From Spongospora subterranea f. sp. subterranea (Eukaryota > Endomyxa: Phytomyxea > Phytomyxea > Plasmodiophorida), in NCBI GenBank assembly GCA_049724395.1, contig JAUGWO010000104.1, positions 87,916-151,915 on the forward strand: 64,000 bases of DNA. Direction: 5' to 3'. Below are positions 1 through 9,219 of the stretch, piece by piece (within the stretch, counting starts at the first letter, position 1; the number at the start of each line of letters is the position of its first letter). A program made the translations under genes and the position numbers. The notes beneath the pieces are model-generated. The model searched no databases. It saw only the letters and a program-made list of their open reading frames with translations, and was not told where the DNA came from.

Positions 1-9
1 GTTCTGTTC

Positions 10-174
10 CTACACAGCAGAATATACCGCGATGACATTTGTAAAAGTATGTGTCATCCCCTGACCTGAACGAAACGGGGAGAACAAACGCCTTCCCAAT
101 CTAGATAGGGACGATCCGATGAAGAGACCGCCGATAAACACTGTCAGAGCGCCAATCGCTTCAACGATGATCAT
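10..174 (-). CDS. Small single-membrane-span ORF, 54 residues, unknown
   Basis: An ATG-initiated reading frame of 54 codons runs to a stop near the window edge. Residues 2-26 are hydrophobic and glycine-rich (IGALTVFIGGLFIG), followed by a basic stretch (RLGRRLF), as in a one-span membrane protein with a positive flank. I do not recognise a family. Small mitochondrial or ER membrane subunits can look like this, but no diagnostic motif is present. A possible splice donor follows the basic stretch, so the 3' end may differ. It could also be a chance frame. Confidence 0.3.
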   Translation of the reverse strand: MIIVEAIGALTVFIGGLFIGSSLSRLGRRLFSPFRSGQGMTHTFTNVIAVYSAV

Positions 175-581
175 CAGTTACTATTTCGCGGTGGATAGTG
201 GGATGGACGGGATGGCGCTATAGCAGCCAGCCAGTTCAGGACCAGGCCCAACTGCTGCTGCCCCATCCCATGATGTGCAGTACACCAGACCACACTTTGA
301 ACCATGTCCGGAACATGGGATACGGGAAATGAGAATGGCGACGGCCAGATTAAAACAGAAGGGATTAGAGGATTGGGGATCAGTCAATTAACAACCGGAT
401 CAGATATCCTGAAACGGCGGAGACCAGGATCGTTCATGAGAGTATTTTCTATCAACGCTCTGAACATAAGGTCGAGGTTAAACCTGTGTAGGTAGGGTAA
501 AAAGTACTTGGCAAGGTAGGTTATACCCTACCACCACTATGGAGATATTGATTATATCTTTACCTTCTACTCTATATTTAT
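175..581. other. Unassigned stretch before the minisatellite
   Basis: Short frames exist on both strands (about 63-68 codons), but none has a recognisable motif, and the two overlap each other. The last 60 bases are AT-rich and grade into the 41-bp repeat array. I see no gene that I can support here. Confidence 0.5.
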
Positions 582-973
582 TCTCATCATTTAAATCCCT
601 ATTACCACTGTAATTTACCCGTTTTACTCTCATCATTTACCTGTTACCACTGTAATTTACCCGTTTTACTCTCATCATTTACCTGTTACCACTGTAATTT
701 ACCCGTTTTACTCTCATCATTTACCTGTTACCACTGTAATTTACCCGTTTTACTCTCATCATTTACCTGTTACCACTGTAGTTTACCCGTTTTACTCTCA
801 TCATTTACCTGTTACCACTGTAATTTACCCGTTTTACTCTCATCATTTACCTGTTACCACTGTAATTTACCCGTTTTACTCTCATCATTTACCTGTTACC
901 ACTGTAATTTACCCGTTTTACTCTCATCATTTACCTGTTACCACTGTAATTTACCCGTTTTACTCTCATCATT
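582..973. repeat. 41-bp tandem minisatellite, about 9.5 copies (left block)
   Basis: A 41-base unit containing TTACCACTGTAATTTACCCG then TTTTACTCTCATCATTTACC is repeated head to tail with very few differences. Successive CATCATTT positions (for example 631 and 672) fall exactly 41 bases apart. The first unit is degenerate, and the last ends abruptly where copia-derived sequence begins. The same unit in the same orientation reappears at 5251-5405, on the other side of the copia element and the small inverted-repeat element. Confidence 0.95.
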
Positions 974-974
974 T

Positions 975-3900
975 TGTGAGCCGGAACCTGTCCAGCAACA
1001 TGTTCTCGCTGTGAAGCGCATATTGCGCTATATCAAGGGGACCATTGAGTATGGAATCGTTTTTGGACGAGGAAAAGGGTTGACAATGTATCGCGAAAAA
1101 TACGATACTGGGCCGCCGTTCAACGTCACAAGCATTCCAGACGTTGACCGCCTATCGTCTTGATTTCCGGCCCAATCGGAATCGCAATACATTTTCAACC
1201 CTTTTCCTCGTCCAAAAACGATTCCATACTCAATGGTCCCCTTGATATAGCGCAATACGCGCTTCACAACGAGAACATGTTGCTGGACAGGTTTATCGAC
1301 AAAACGTGCGACAGCGTTGACAGCTTCTGTGATATCAGGCCTTGTCATTATCGCCAAATACATTAGCGAACCGACAGCTTCGCGATACGGAAAACTTGTT
1401 ACTGCGTCGCCTTTCTCCGACCGAATAAGCTTGACAGAGGTAGAACCTGGCGTAGCCACAGGCCGCGAGTTTTCCATATGGAACCGGTGAACAACATCGC
1501 GCGCGTACGCTTCCTGACTCAACTTTATGGTTTTCGCCAATCGATCACGAACGATTTTACAACCGAGTAGAAAACCGATCGCGCCTAAGTCCTTGATTGG
1601 AAATGTTTTCCCAATACCCCTTTTAGATTCTCATACATCACTGCGTCTGTAGAAACGATAAGCATATCATCAATATGCACGGATGCCATCAAGAAAGAAC
1701 TTGCGTTTTTCTGAAAGAAAACGCAGGCATCGGCATTCAAGAACTGATATCCACGTCCACCAGGATCTTGTTCATCCGAGAATTCAATTCAAAAGCCGCT
1801 TGTTTTAGACCGTATAACGCCTTTCGAAGACGTCCACAGTGCGACAAACGCGACGTACCCTCCGGGAAATTCACGCCCTCCGGCAACTCGATAAACAATT
1901 TCTCGCGGACATCTTGATGCTGGAAGGATGTCTCAATGTCCAATTGGTACGCCTCCAGATTTTCGGCTGCGGCTTTCGCCAACAGGATTCGTTGTGAATC
2001 GGTAGATGCCACGGGGGCATACGTGTCAACGTAATCCACACCTGGTACCTGAGAGAAACCCCTGGCAACGTAACGAGCCTTATATCGAACGGGTTTACCT
2101 TCGGCATCATGCTTTAACTTGAAAACCCAGCGTCCGTCAATAACGCTTCTATCTGCTGGCCTAGGCACTATCTCCCAAGTGCCATTCTTGCCGAGGCTTT
2201 TCAGCTTCTCCAGCATTGCAGACTCCCATTCCGCTGCGTTATCAAAAGACAGAGCTTCTCGACGATTCTTTGGATCAAACGACGACTGCGCCAGATACAC
2301 CGCCTCTTGCGCATATCGAAGAGGGGCGATACGCCTTCGCGTTGATCTTCGCAACTCCTGGGTGACCTCAGCATCTGCAGCATCTGACCCATCACTCTTG
2401 CCGGTACTTTCAGCATCGTCACTATCCGTTTCGGCGTCGATCGCAGCTTGCTCCTCCAAACCCCACTGATTCTCCCAGAACTTGACGTCCCGTGTCACAA
2501 TAATTTTACGAGTACTCCGGTCCAGAATACGATAACCTTTCGAGGTGAGTGAATAACCCAACATGACACCTTGTCGAGCTCGTTCGTCCAACTTCTTCGC
2601 TTTATCATCCTTGTACATGACAAAACAACCAAACACTCGCAAATTGGATACATTCGGCTTCGTACCGTATACTTGCTCGTAAGGAGTGACATTTCTGGGT
2701 AACACCTTGGTATTAGCGCGATTACGCAGATAAGCGGCTGTAGATAACGCCTCGGCCCACCACTGTTTTCCCATATCCACTTGGAACAACATGGTGCGCG
2801 CCATGCCCATCAACGTGCGATTCATCCGCTCCGCCACGCCATTCTGCGCCTGACGGCGAGGAATGCTACATTCGTGTCGGATGCCGTGATCGCTCATGAA
2901 CGCTTGAAAGTCGCCGTCCATGTACTCGCCACCATTATCAGACCGAAGACATTTAATCTTCCGATCATGAGCATTCTCCACCAATGCCTTATGACGTTTG
3001 AACCATCCAAACACTTCGGATTTGGCGGCCAGAAAATAAACAGTGACAAATCTCGAATAGTCATCGATGAAGGTCAAAACGAACTTCTTGCCGCCCGGCG
3101 ATGCCACCGACATTGGACCAATCACATCAGAATGAATCAGGTCATTTACACCTTGTGCCCGCCTTGTCGCAGACTTTGGCATTTGTGTTCGTGCGGCCTT
3201 GCCTCGCATACAGTGAACGCAATCACTCGGCTTTCCACCGACCAGCTCCATACCGATCACCGTAATATTTGCAATATCCTGCGTCAGCGCGTCGTATCCG
3301 ATATGACCACGTCGTCTGTGCCAAACTTGCTGAGTGGCAGCGATCAGGGCAGACTGTTGCATTGGCAAACGGATCTTGTACAGCCGTCCAACACGGAAAC
3401 CGATGTTCAGCGTGCGATTTCCGAGGCGCATACTGCAATACTGCTCATTAAAATTGACCATCGTCGCACCATCGTCGCAGGCAGCACTAATAGAGAACAA
3501 ACCAGCGGCAACATGCGGAACATGGAGCATATTCTGCAGCACAATTCGACTACCGTCTAACGCCATAATCTCAAGCGACCCAACCCCAATGGCCGCAATA
3601 GTTCGCTCATTACCAAGACTGATTTCTACAGGAAAATCCAGCTCCTTGTACGAACGAAGACGGTTCTTGTCCAAACAAATTGGTCGGCGCCAATATCATT
3701 GTCGAGTTGCGCCCGGAACGCGGTCTCAGACAATTCCCCCGCTGCATGATCCGACATGGAAACATATTGAATCGGCGTTTCCACGGATATCGCGTCAGTT
3801 TTCGCCTCGGCCGTCCTGTTGACCCCATTCGATGTGCTTTTCGCGACCAAAAGCCAATCATCATTGGCCTTATGACTAGCCATGTTCCCCTTTTCGTTGT

Positions 3901-4789
3901 CGTGGCTCTCCTTGGTTTTCCGCAGTGGGAATTGCGCTGACAAATGACCAACCTGATGACATCGGTAACATTTACGTCAATCCTTCCCACCTGCCCGACC
4001 ACCCATCTTTGCGTTCGATCGCACGTTTACGCGATCCTTGGCAAATAGCAGTCCTTCATTCTTTGCTGCTTTCTTGTGAATGCCATTGTACTTCTCATCC
4101 TCGAGCAACAAAACACTGAACAATTCCGGGATCGTTACATTTGTCTTATTGGACAGCACAGTAACAATCACACGCATGTGGTCAGCCACCACACTGCACA
4201 GCAAGGTACGGATGAACTCATCATCCGTCATTTGACCACCAGCAGTTTTAAGATCCTCATAGAGACGGCGCATATCTTGAAAGGAATCCTGATAAATTGT
4301 CTTCACGATACTGCTTGGTCCTCATTCGCTGACCAATAGCGATTACATGGCCCGTGCTCTCAGTCGCAAAACGTTGCTTTAATGCCTTCCATGCCTCATA
4401 TGGGTTGCTCGTTCCCATGATTTCGACGACGACGTTGGGTTCAACTGCGGCGACCAATTCCGCAAAGACCTGCTTGGTCTGACCCTGTTCATCCTTGCGC
4501 CAATCGTGTTCGATGAGTTTCTCCCCCCCCCCTACCCTCCAAGTAAACTCGGAAGGTAAAAGCCCACTAGTTCGCAGATCCTCGCTGGCGCTCGCCTTTA
4601 AACGAGGAGGCCTTTGCGGCTGGGCCCATAACTTGTGAGCCGGAATTGCCACCACTGGTTTTCTGCTCATCAGAGCCACCCATCTTTCTAAGCTAAGCAC
4701 ACAGCTCACAAGCAAAGGACACAAACAAGGAGAGTGATTTTTAGTCATGGAAACGCGCAAAAAATGCGCAACAGCACAGCCATACAATA
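975..4789 (-). mobile_element. Decayed Ty1/copia retroelement, minus strand (copia-1)
   Basis: Read on the minus strand, the order is gag, protease, integrase, reverse transcriptase, RNase H, which is the copia arrangement. Gag-like sequence lies at about 4850-3980. The pol polyprotein occupies about 3674-1030. It shows a pre-integrase region around 3300, integrase motifs (VLTFIDDYSRF, RSDNGGEY, NGVAERMNRT) and the copia RT signature (WVFKLKHDAEGKPVRYKARY, then QLDIETSF). RNase H-like sequence (SDWAGNQDDRRSTSGM) is near 1120-1250. No clear LTR pair is visible. The 3' end carries an inverted duplicate of about 97 bp (986-1082 against 1195-1292). The element is broken in several places, so it is an old fossil. 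A run of C residues lies near 4523. Confidence 0.93.
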
Positions 4790-5237
4790 CCGTAGATGAC
4801 AATATTATCCATCCACATTTAGGTCCGTAAATGGATGCTAATAATGTCACGGCATATATATTTTTGTTCGTGCGGTAAAAATGGAAAAAAATATGTCATA
4901 AAAAATCTGAAGAATTGAGTAATTTTGTCATGCCACCTGAAAAAATCTCCGTTTTTGCTCGTCGCACTTTTTCACGCACTTTTAACGCAAAAAAAATCGC
5001 AAAAATGTCAAGCACAACTGTACGATTAGCAACCGAGCATCAACCAGAGGGTTGCATAGCCGCTCGGACTGTTTCTTCTACTGTGAGACCGCCAAATGGA
5101 TAAATTTTTGAATTTTGTCATTACAAGGGCTCTGAGATGGATAATTTTGTCACCAAATATCTAAAAAATGGCACTAATTTTGTCATTTCCACGGAGTTTT
5201 GCTAATTTTGTCAGATGGATAATATTGTCATCTACGG
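4790..5237. mobile_element. MITE-like element, 448 bp, with terminal inverted repeats and TA target duplication
   Basis: The ends are perfect inverted repeats of about 24 bases (CCGTAGATGACAATATTATC at the left and its reverse complement at the right). Each end is flanked by TA (4788-4789 and 5238-5239). A TA duplication is the hallmark of Tc1/mariner/pogo-type transposition. There is no transposase ORF, so this is a non-autonomous derivative. The interior carries at least four same-orientation copies of AATTTTGTCA (near 4920, 5110, 5142, 5178, 5205), which look like subterminal repeats. Its left end touches the 5' end of the copia-1 fossil and its right end the minisatellite. The family is not named because no transposase is present. 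Confidence 0.8.
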
Positions 5238-5250
5238 TAATGTGATCCAA

Positions 5251-5405
5251 CACATTTACCTGTTACCACTGTGATTTACCCGTTTTACTCTCATCATTTA
5301 CCTGTTACCACTGTAATTTACCCGTTTTACTCTCATCATTTACCTGTTACCACTGTAATTTACCCGTTTTACTCTCATCATTTACCTGTTACCACTGTAA
5401 TATCC
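5251..5405. repeat. 41-bp tandem minisatellite, about 3.7 copies (right block)
   Basis: The same 41-base unit as at 582-973, in the same orientation, ends at 5405 in a diverged partial copy. With the left block it brackets the copia-1 fossil and the MITE. This fits one original array that was split by insertion, though recombination between dispersed blocks is possible. Confidence 0.93.
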
Positions 5406-6221
5406 CCGTTCTTCCACGCTAAGGTTAGCTCACAAACGCCCAAAAGACTGTTTTGTTGACAATTACGATTTACCCAGACATAACGAAGCAATGTTTTACG
5501 ATTAATTATAGACGATGAAGAGACTGTGTTTGTTAAATATAGTCACCTCTGATTTTCGTTGGCACATCCTTGAATGGTTGTAGGTAGGTTTACAGATGGA
5601 TATTGTGCTCATCTACGTTGATTAATATAAATCACGCGTTAGATTCAGGGATTTCCGATGTGGAATCGCCCAGAATTCTGGTCGACAATTGTTCAGAAAC
5701 GATCATCTCAGTCTCTACCAAACGCGCCTCATCAATCATCCCAAAGTTGGTTTCAGATTGTTTTCACAATACTCCTTTTCGTCATCCCCGACATGGCCAG
5801 ATTATTGCAATTGTCTTCCCAGCTGGTTTAATCGGTTCCTTCAGTGGATACCCAAGCTACCTTTGTAGTGGTCAGGCGGAAGTAGGGAAACACTGGTAGT
5901 ACACAGGATTACCCGACCAATAAGAACCCGCTATCCTTTTTATACCATACCAATTGTCTTCCCAACTTCACTCAACTCGTTTTTGCAATAGCTGTTGCGC
6001 CATCGACCCTGTGTCGCATTGCCACAATTGGTCTCGATATCGTCGGCCAAATACCAATGTCGGGCGACCCCAAATCAACCTGACCAACTCCATTCTCACC
6101 AGTGTCCAATCCGACAACACGTGGTTGTGTCGACCGTTTCTCCCCGATTTGGTTGTAGAGTAGGGGACCACCGATTCCAGTACAACCGGCGAGATATGGA
6201 CAACACGAAATCGCAGGTGAT
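5406..6221. other. Intergenic stretch without a supported gene
   Basis: Frames of 60-98 codons exist on both strands (for example 5603-5899 plus and 5968-6171 minus). None has a recognisable domain, a convincing start context or a splice pattern joining it to a neighbour. The 3' part is immediately downstream of the minus-strand gene ending at 6222 and probably includes its 3' UTR. Confidence 0.4.
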
Positions 6222-7127
6222 TTATTCGATCAGCAGTCGACTGTCTAATTGACCTGCGACGCCTTCATTGCCACTCTGGTCCAGATCGTTGTCGATACTG
6301 TTGGACAGTTCGCCCGCGACAGCGGTCTTCTGGCCGAATGGAGCTGGGTCGTGTTCCCCGTCTGAGACACTCCAAACAGCAGAGGATAGGCGATTGGCGT
6401 CGCCAAAAGTAAAAGGACTCGTTCCGAAGCTTTGTTCCCGGCCGTCCCGTTCGCTCTTGAGCTCCTCCAATCTGTCCTGGAACATTTTGACGTTTTTGAT
6501 TGCTGTGGTCAATTCGGTCTTAAAACCATTTGAGTGTATGCGATCCTCCGCCAATGCAGATTCCGTATCTATATTGGTGCGCACGAACTTCACCTCGCGT
6601 TCGGCCTGTTCAACAAGTTTACTATAATACTCGATCTTTTCGTCGATATTCATATTCGTCTCATCCTGTGGTATTTCTCTCTCATTTGCCTCCTCTTTCA
6701 TCCAGTTGTCCACGATCGCATTTCCCGCCAACTTCTTCTTCTCATCAAGTGGTGCCTGGAACTCCTTGAATGCGGATTGTTCGCTCGGTGTCAGAGCGGG
6801 GGTCAGCGAGATCATCAAATCGGTCAGTAATAGCTTGCGCATGCCGAGATTATAGACGATATCTTGGTTTTTGGTAATCTTATAGTAAAGGGAATCGATC
6901 AAGATGGCGACGTGTTTGACCTGGTTCAGGTTTCCGATGATCTGGCCGATCTGCTCCCTCTCCTTGGCGAACGCTTTGTAGACGGCCCTGACTGTTGGCA
7001 GATCACCTTCCGGTTCCCTCATGATGATCCAGGTCGTCAGAGCTGTGCAGATGGCGGTCACGATCACACTGATACTAACGATAGCGCCAATCGTGTTGAA
7101 CTCTGTGCTACGCTGGCTCATGATCAT
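6222..7127 (-). CDS. Single-pass membrane protein with coiled coil, 301 residues, unknown
   Basis: This is an uninterrupted 301-codon frame. Residues about 11-34 form one strong hydrophobic span (IGAIVSISVIVTAICTALTTW) near the N terminus. The rest is soluble, charged and largely helical, with coiled-coil character around residues 140-235 (EKIEYYSKLVEQAEREVKF, then a lysine- and glutamate-rich helix) and a polar acidic tail. The start could be Met1 or Met3. I know no family that matches. The gene at 8287-9219, in divergent orientation about 1.2 kb away, has the same architecture (short N-terminal span, long charged helix, polar tail) and similar length, so the two may be distant paralogues. 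No intron is needed. Its charged composition and lack of stops over 900 bases support real coding. Confidence 0.75.
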   Translation of the reverse strand: MIMSQRSTEFNTIGAIVSISVIVTAICTALTTWIIMREPEGDLPTVRAVYKAFAKEREQIGQIIGNLNQVKHVAILIDSLYYKITKNQDIVYNLGMRKLLLTDLMISLTPALTPSEQSAFKEFQAPLDEKKKLAGNAIVDNWMKEEANEREIPQDETNMNIDEKIEYYSKLVEQAEREVKFVRTNIDTESALAEDRIHSNGFKTELTTAIKNVKMFQDRLEELKSERDGREQSFGTSPFTFGDANRLSSAVWSVSDGEHDPAPFGQKTAVAGELSNSIDNDLDQSGNEGVAGQLDSRLLIE

Positions 7128-8286
7128 GTTGTCAAGATACGCGCCGTTAAGATCTATAGATTAGTTAAATTGCTGTAAATTAAATACGGGATTTGAATAT
7201 TTGGTCGGGGAATTGATTTCACTCAGGTTTAATGCCAGAACGGGATATGTCAGTTGCCCGTCTATCCAATGGTGACGGGGAGTCAATTCGGGTCAATACC
7301 TCTCCAAATTCCCGTAAAACCCTAGTTCGAAAACAGTTTCTGACAATGTGATAGAGATGGTTCGCGATCGACGTTATCAGATGATGGAATACACTGAGTC
7401 AGCAAGGATGAGGGTGTGAGTGCGGATTCGGATACGGATGGTGCAGAGCAGAGCAGCGCAGGACGAGGAGGATCAATGACCTTGACTTTAACATAGAGCA
7501 GAAGAGCTGATCGGAAGTGCGAATAATCGCCTTCCTTAGCTGCTGAAAGTTCTTCGATGACGATTTGGCGGTAGGAAGGAGTCTGGTTGAAAAAAAACGA
7601 TTTGGAGCCGTAATGCCAAACGAACCCCAGACCCTTGTCGGATGCGTCGGAAGCGCAAATGAAAGACCTCAAAGATTATTTGTTGGGATAACACGAGAAT
7701 GACCAGAATCCCAAACACTAGTTGATTATAAAGAGATGTATTTGTACTACTAGTGACATTTTGACCACAGAGAAGTAGATCGTGATAATGGGAGTTTCAT
7801 TGTATCGAGAAATGCTATTTCGCCTTCAATTAAGGACACACCATATTGCTGGCATCCATTTCAACGGTTCAATCAACTTGAGATCGAGTTAAAACCTTTT
7901 CTCAGAGATAAATCAACCAGTTCAATTCCCTTCTCAAGTATCAGAGATTGATCAGATCAAACCGTATTCGTCCCACCCTGATGAGTGACCAACACGCCCA
8001 GGCTGGTCACGGATCGGCCGATGAGAGTCCGATAAGCCCGTGGTATCGCCAGTAACAAAACCCTCAATAGGGGGCTGTGCCGTAGTACTACCCCAATTCC
8101 GGCACGCCGTCTGACTGTATAACTCAGCAGTTCCAGCAGTGTTCCAGCCCACGGTGGCCGGTGCGCTCAATGTCAGACAGATCTCCAGTAACGCGGACTT
8201 TAGGGTTTTGACCAATGCTGATGCAGTTCGCAGTCCGCTGGATCCCGTTCCAGCTCTCATTCGGTTAATTGCCAGTTCCAGCCACG
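7128..8286. other. Divergent intergenic region with a possible RNase H-like remnant
   Basis: This region separates two divergent genes and should hold both promoters. On the minus strand at 7500-7672 a frame reads SDASDKGLGFVWHYG followed some 20 residues later by EELSAAKEG. That resembles the first strand and first helix of a retroelement RNase H domain, so a short, old retroelement scrap is possible; the family cannot be told. The minus frame at 7952-8260 has no recognisable content. Confidence 0.35.
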
Positions 8287-9219
8287 ATGGGTAAAGTCGT
8301 CGTTATCGCGGTCATCGCCGCAGCCGCTGTTGCCGCTATCCTTTCCGGGGTCGGTGTATGCATGTTCATGAGCGGGGGTACCTCCTCTGGAGCGGAATTC
8401 TCGATGAAGAAAATCTTCATTGCCAGCGAAGGTCAAGCTAGCAAGGTACAACTGGAGCACGAAGCCATCTCAAAGATCACATTGGTCAACAACGATGTCA
8501 ACAACGCCGAACTGGGATTGGATGCTGCCGTCAAATCGTGTTATCGTCAACAGTTCTGGGCTTTCATTGCTGTTGCAAAACAGGAGGAAACTTTCCTCTC
8601 GATTATGACAGATGACAACGTGTCTGAGGATGACAAAGCGGCCGTTAAGAAGGCGTACGAGGAGTTCAATGCGCAGAAGGCCGCCAAACGTGCCGACGAC
8701 CTTGCAGCTTCTATCAAGATCAAAGAGGAGAAGGCCGCTGAACAACAGAAGAACGACAAGAAGGCCCTTGACAAGAACCCTAAGGCCTATTGCAAACAGC
8801 AAAAGTTCAAACTGACCCAGGATGCCAAGCTGTTTGAACATCAAGTCAAATTCTTCACCGCGCAACAGAAGTTCGACCAGGAACGGAACGAGCGGATGTT
8901 AAAGGAAGCTGAAGAGAAGAAGGCCAAAGTCCAGGAACAGCTTGCCGAAATCGCGAAGATGATGAAAGAGTTCGAGTCGAACGATGCGAATACGGAGAAG
9001 AAAGAGGCTGAGAAGACCAAACAGGACAGCGAAGGGCAAAACTCTGAGAGCAATGTGCCCGAAAAACAGCCTGAGATCCCGTCGACCCAGCCTGAGATCC
9101 CGGCGACCCAGCCTGAGACCCCGGCGACCCAGCCTGAGAACGCGGCGGCTGAGCCTGAGGTCTTGAATAACATCCCAGTGATTGAAGGCGATGGCACCGA
9201 TTCGTCGTCTACTCAATAA
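8287..9219 (+). CDS. Single-pass membrane protein with coiled coil and 7-residue tail repeats, 310 residues, unknown
   Basis: The frame starts at the first ATG (MGKVVVIAVIAAAAVAAI). It opens with a hydrophobic, alanine-rich span at residues about 3-28, so it is a signal anchor or a cleaved signal. Residues about 100-240 are lysine-, glutamate- and glutamine-rich helix, probably coiled coil. The tail, residues about 260-300, holds four copies of a heptad of the type QPEIPAT, encoded by near-identical 21-base units at about 9068-9150. That points to recent tandem duplication at DNA level. The frame is intronless. A longer frame upstream lacks an ATG. It shares its layout with the divergent gene at 6222-7127. 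The function is unknown; a secreted or membrane-tethered structural protein is an inference only. Confidence 0.78.
   Translation: MGKVVVIAVIAAAAVAAILSGVGVCMFMSGGTSSGAEFSMKKIFIASEGQASKVQLEHEAISKITLVNNDVNNAELGLDAAVKSCYRQQFWAFIAVAKQEETFLSIMTDDNVSEDDKAAVKKAYEEFNAQKAAKRADDLAASIKIKEEKAAEQQKNDKKALDKNPKAYCKQQKFKLTQDAKLFEHQVKFFTAQQKFDQERNERMLKEAEEKKAKVQEQLAEIAKMMKEFESNDANTEKKEAEKTKQDSEGQNSESNVPEKQPEIPSTQPEIPATQPETPATQPENAAAEPEVLNNIPVIEGDGTDSSSTQ

Noticed and set aside
582-973. 41-bp repeats considered as a CRISPR array or telomeric repeat
   Set aside because: There are no variable spacers, and the unit does not resemble a short G-rich telomere motif. It is an ordinary minisatellite.
2781-3560. A 259-codon plus-strand frame inside copia-1
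   Set aside because: It overlaps the conserved integrase of the minus-strand pol and has no domain of its own; it is a shadow frame.
4515-4535. Long C run in copia-1 and another near 22761
   Set aside because: These are simple homopolymers; they may mark sequencing uncertainty but carry no feature.
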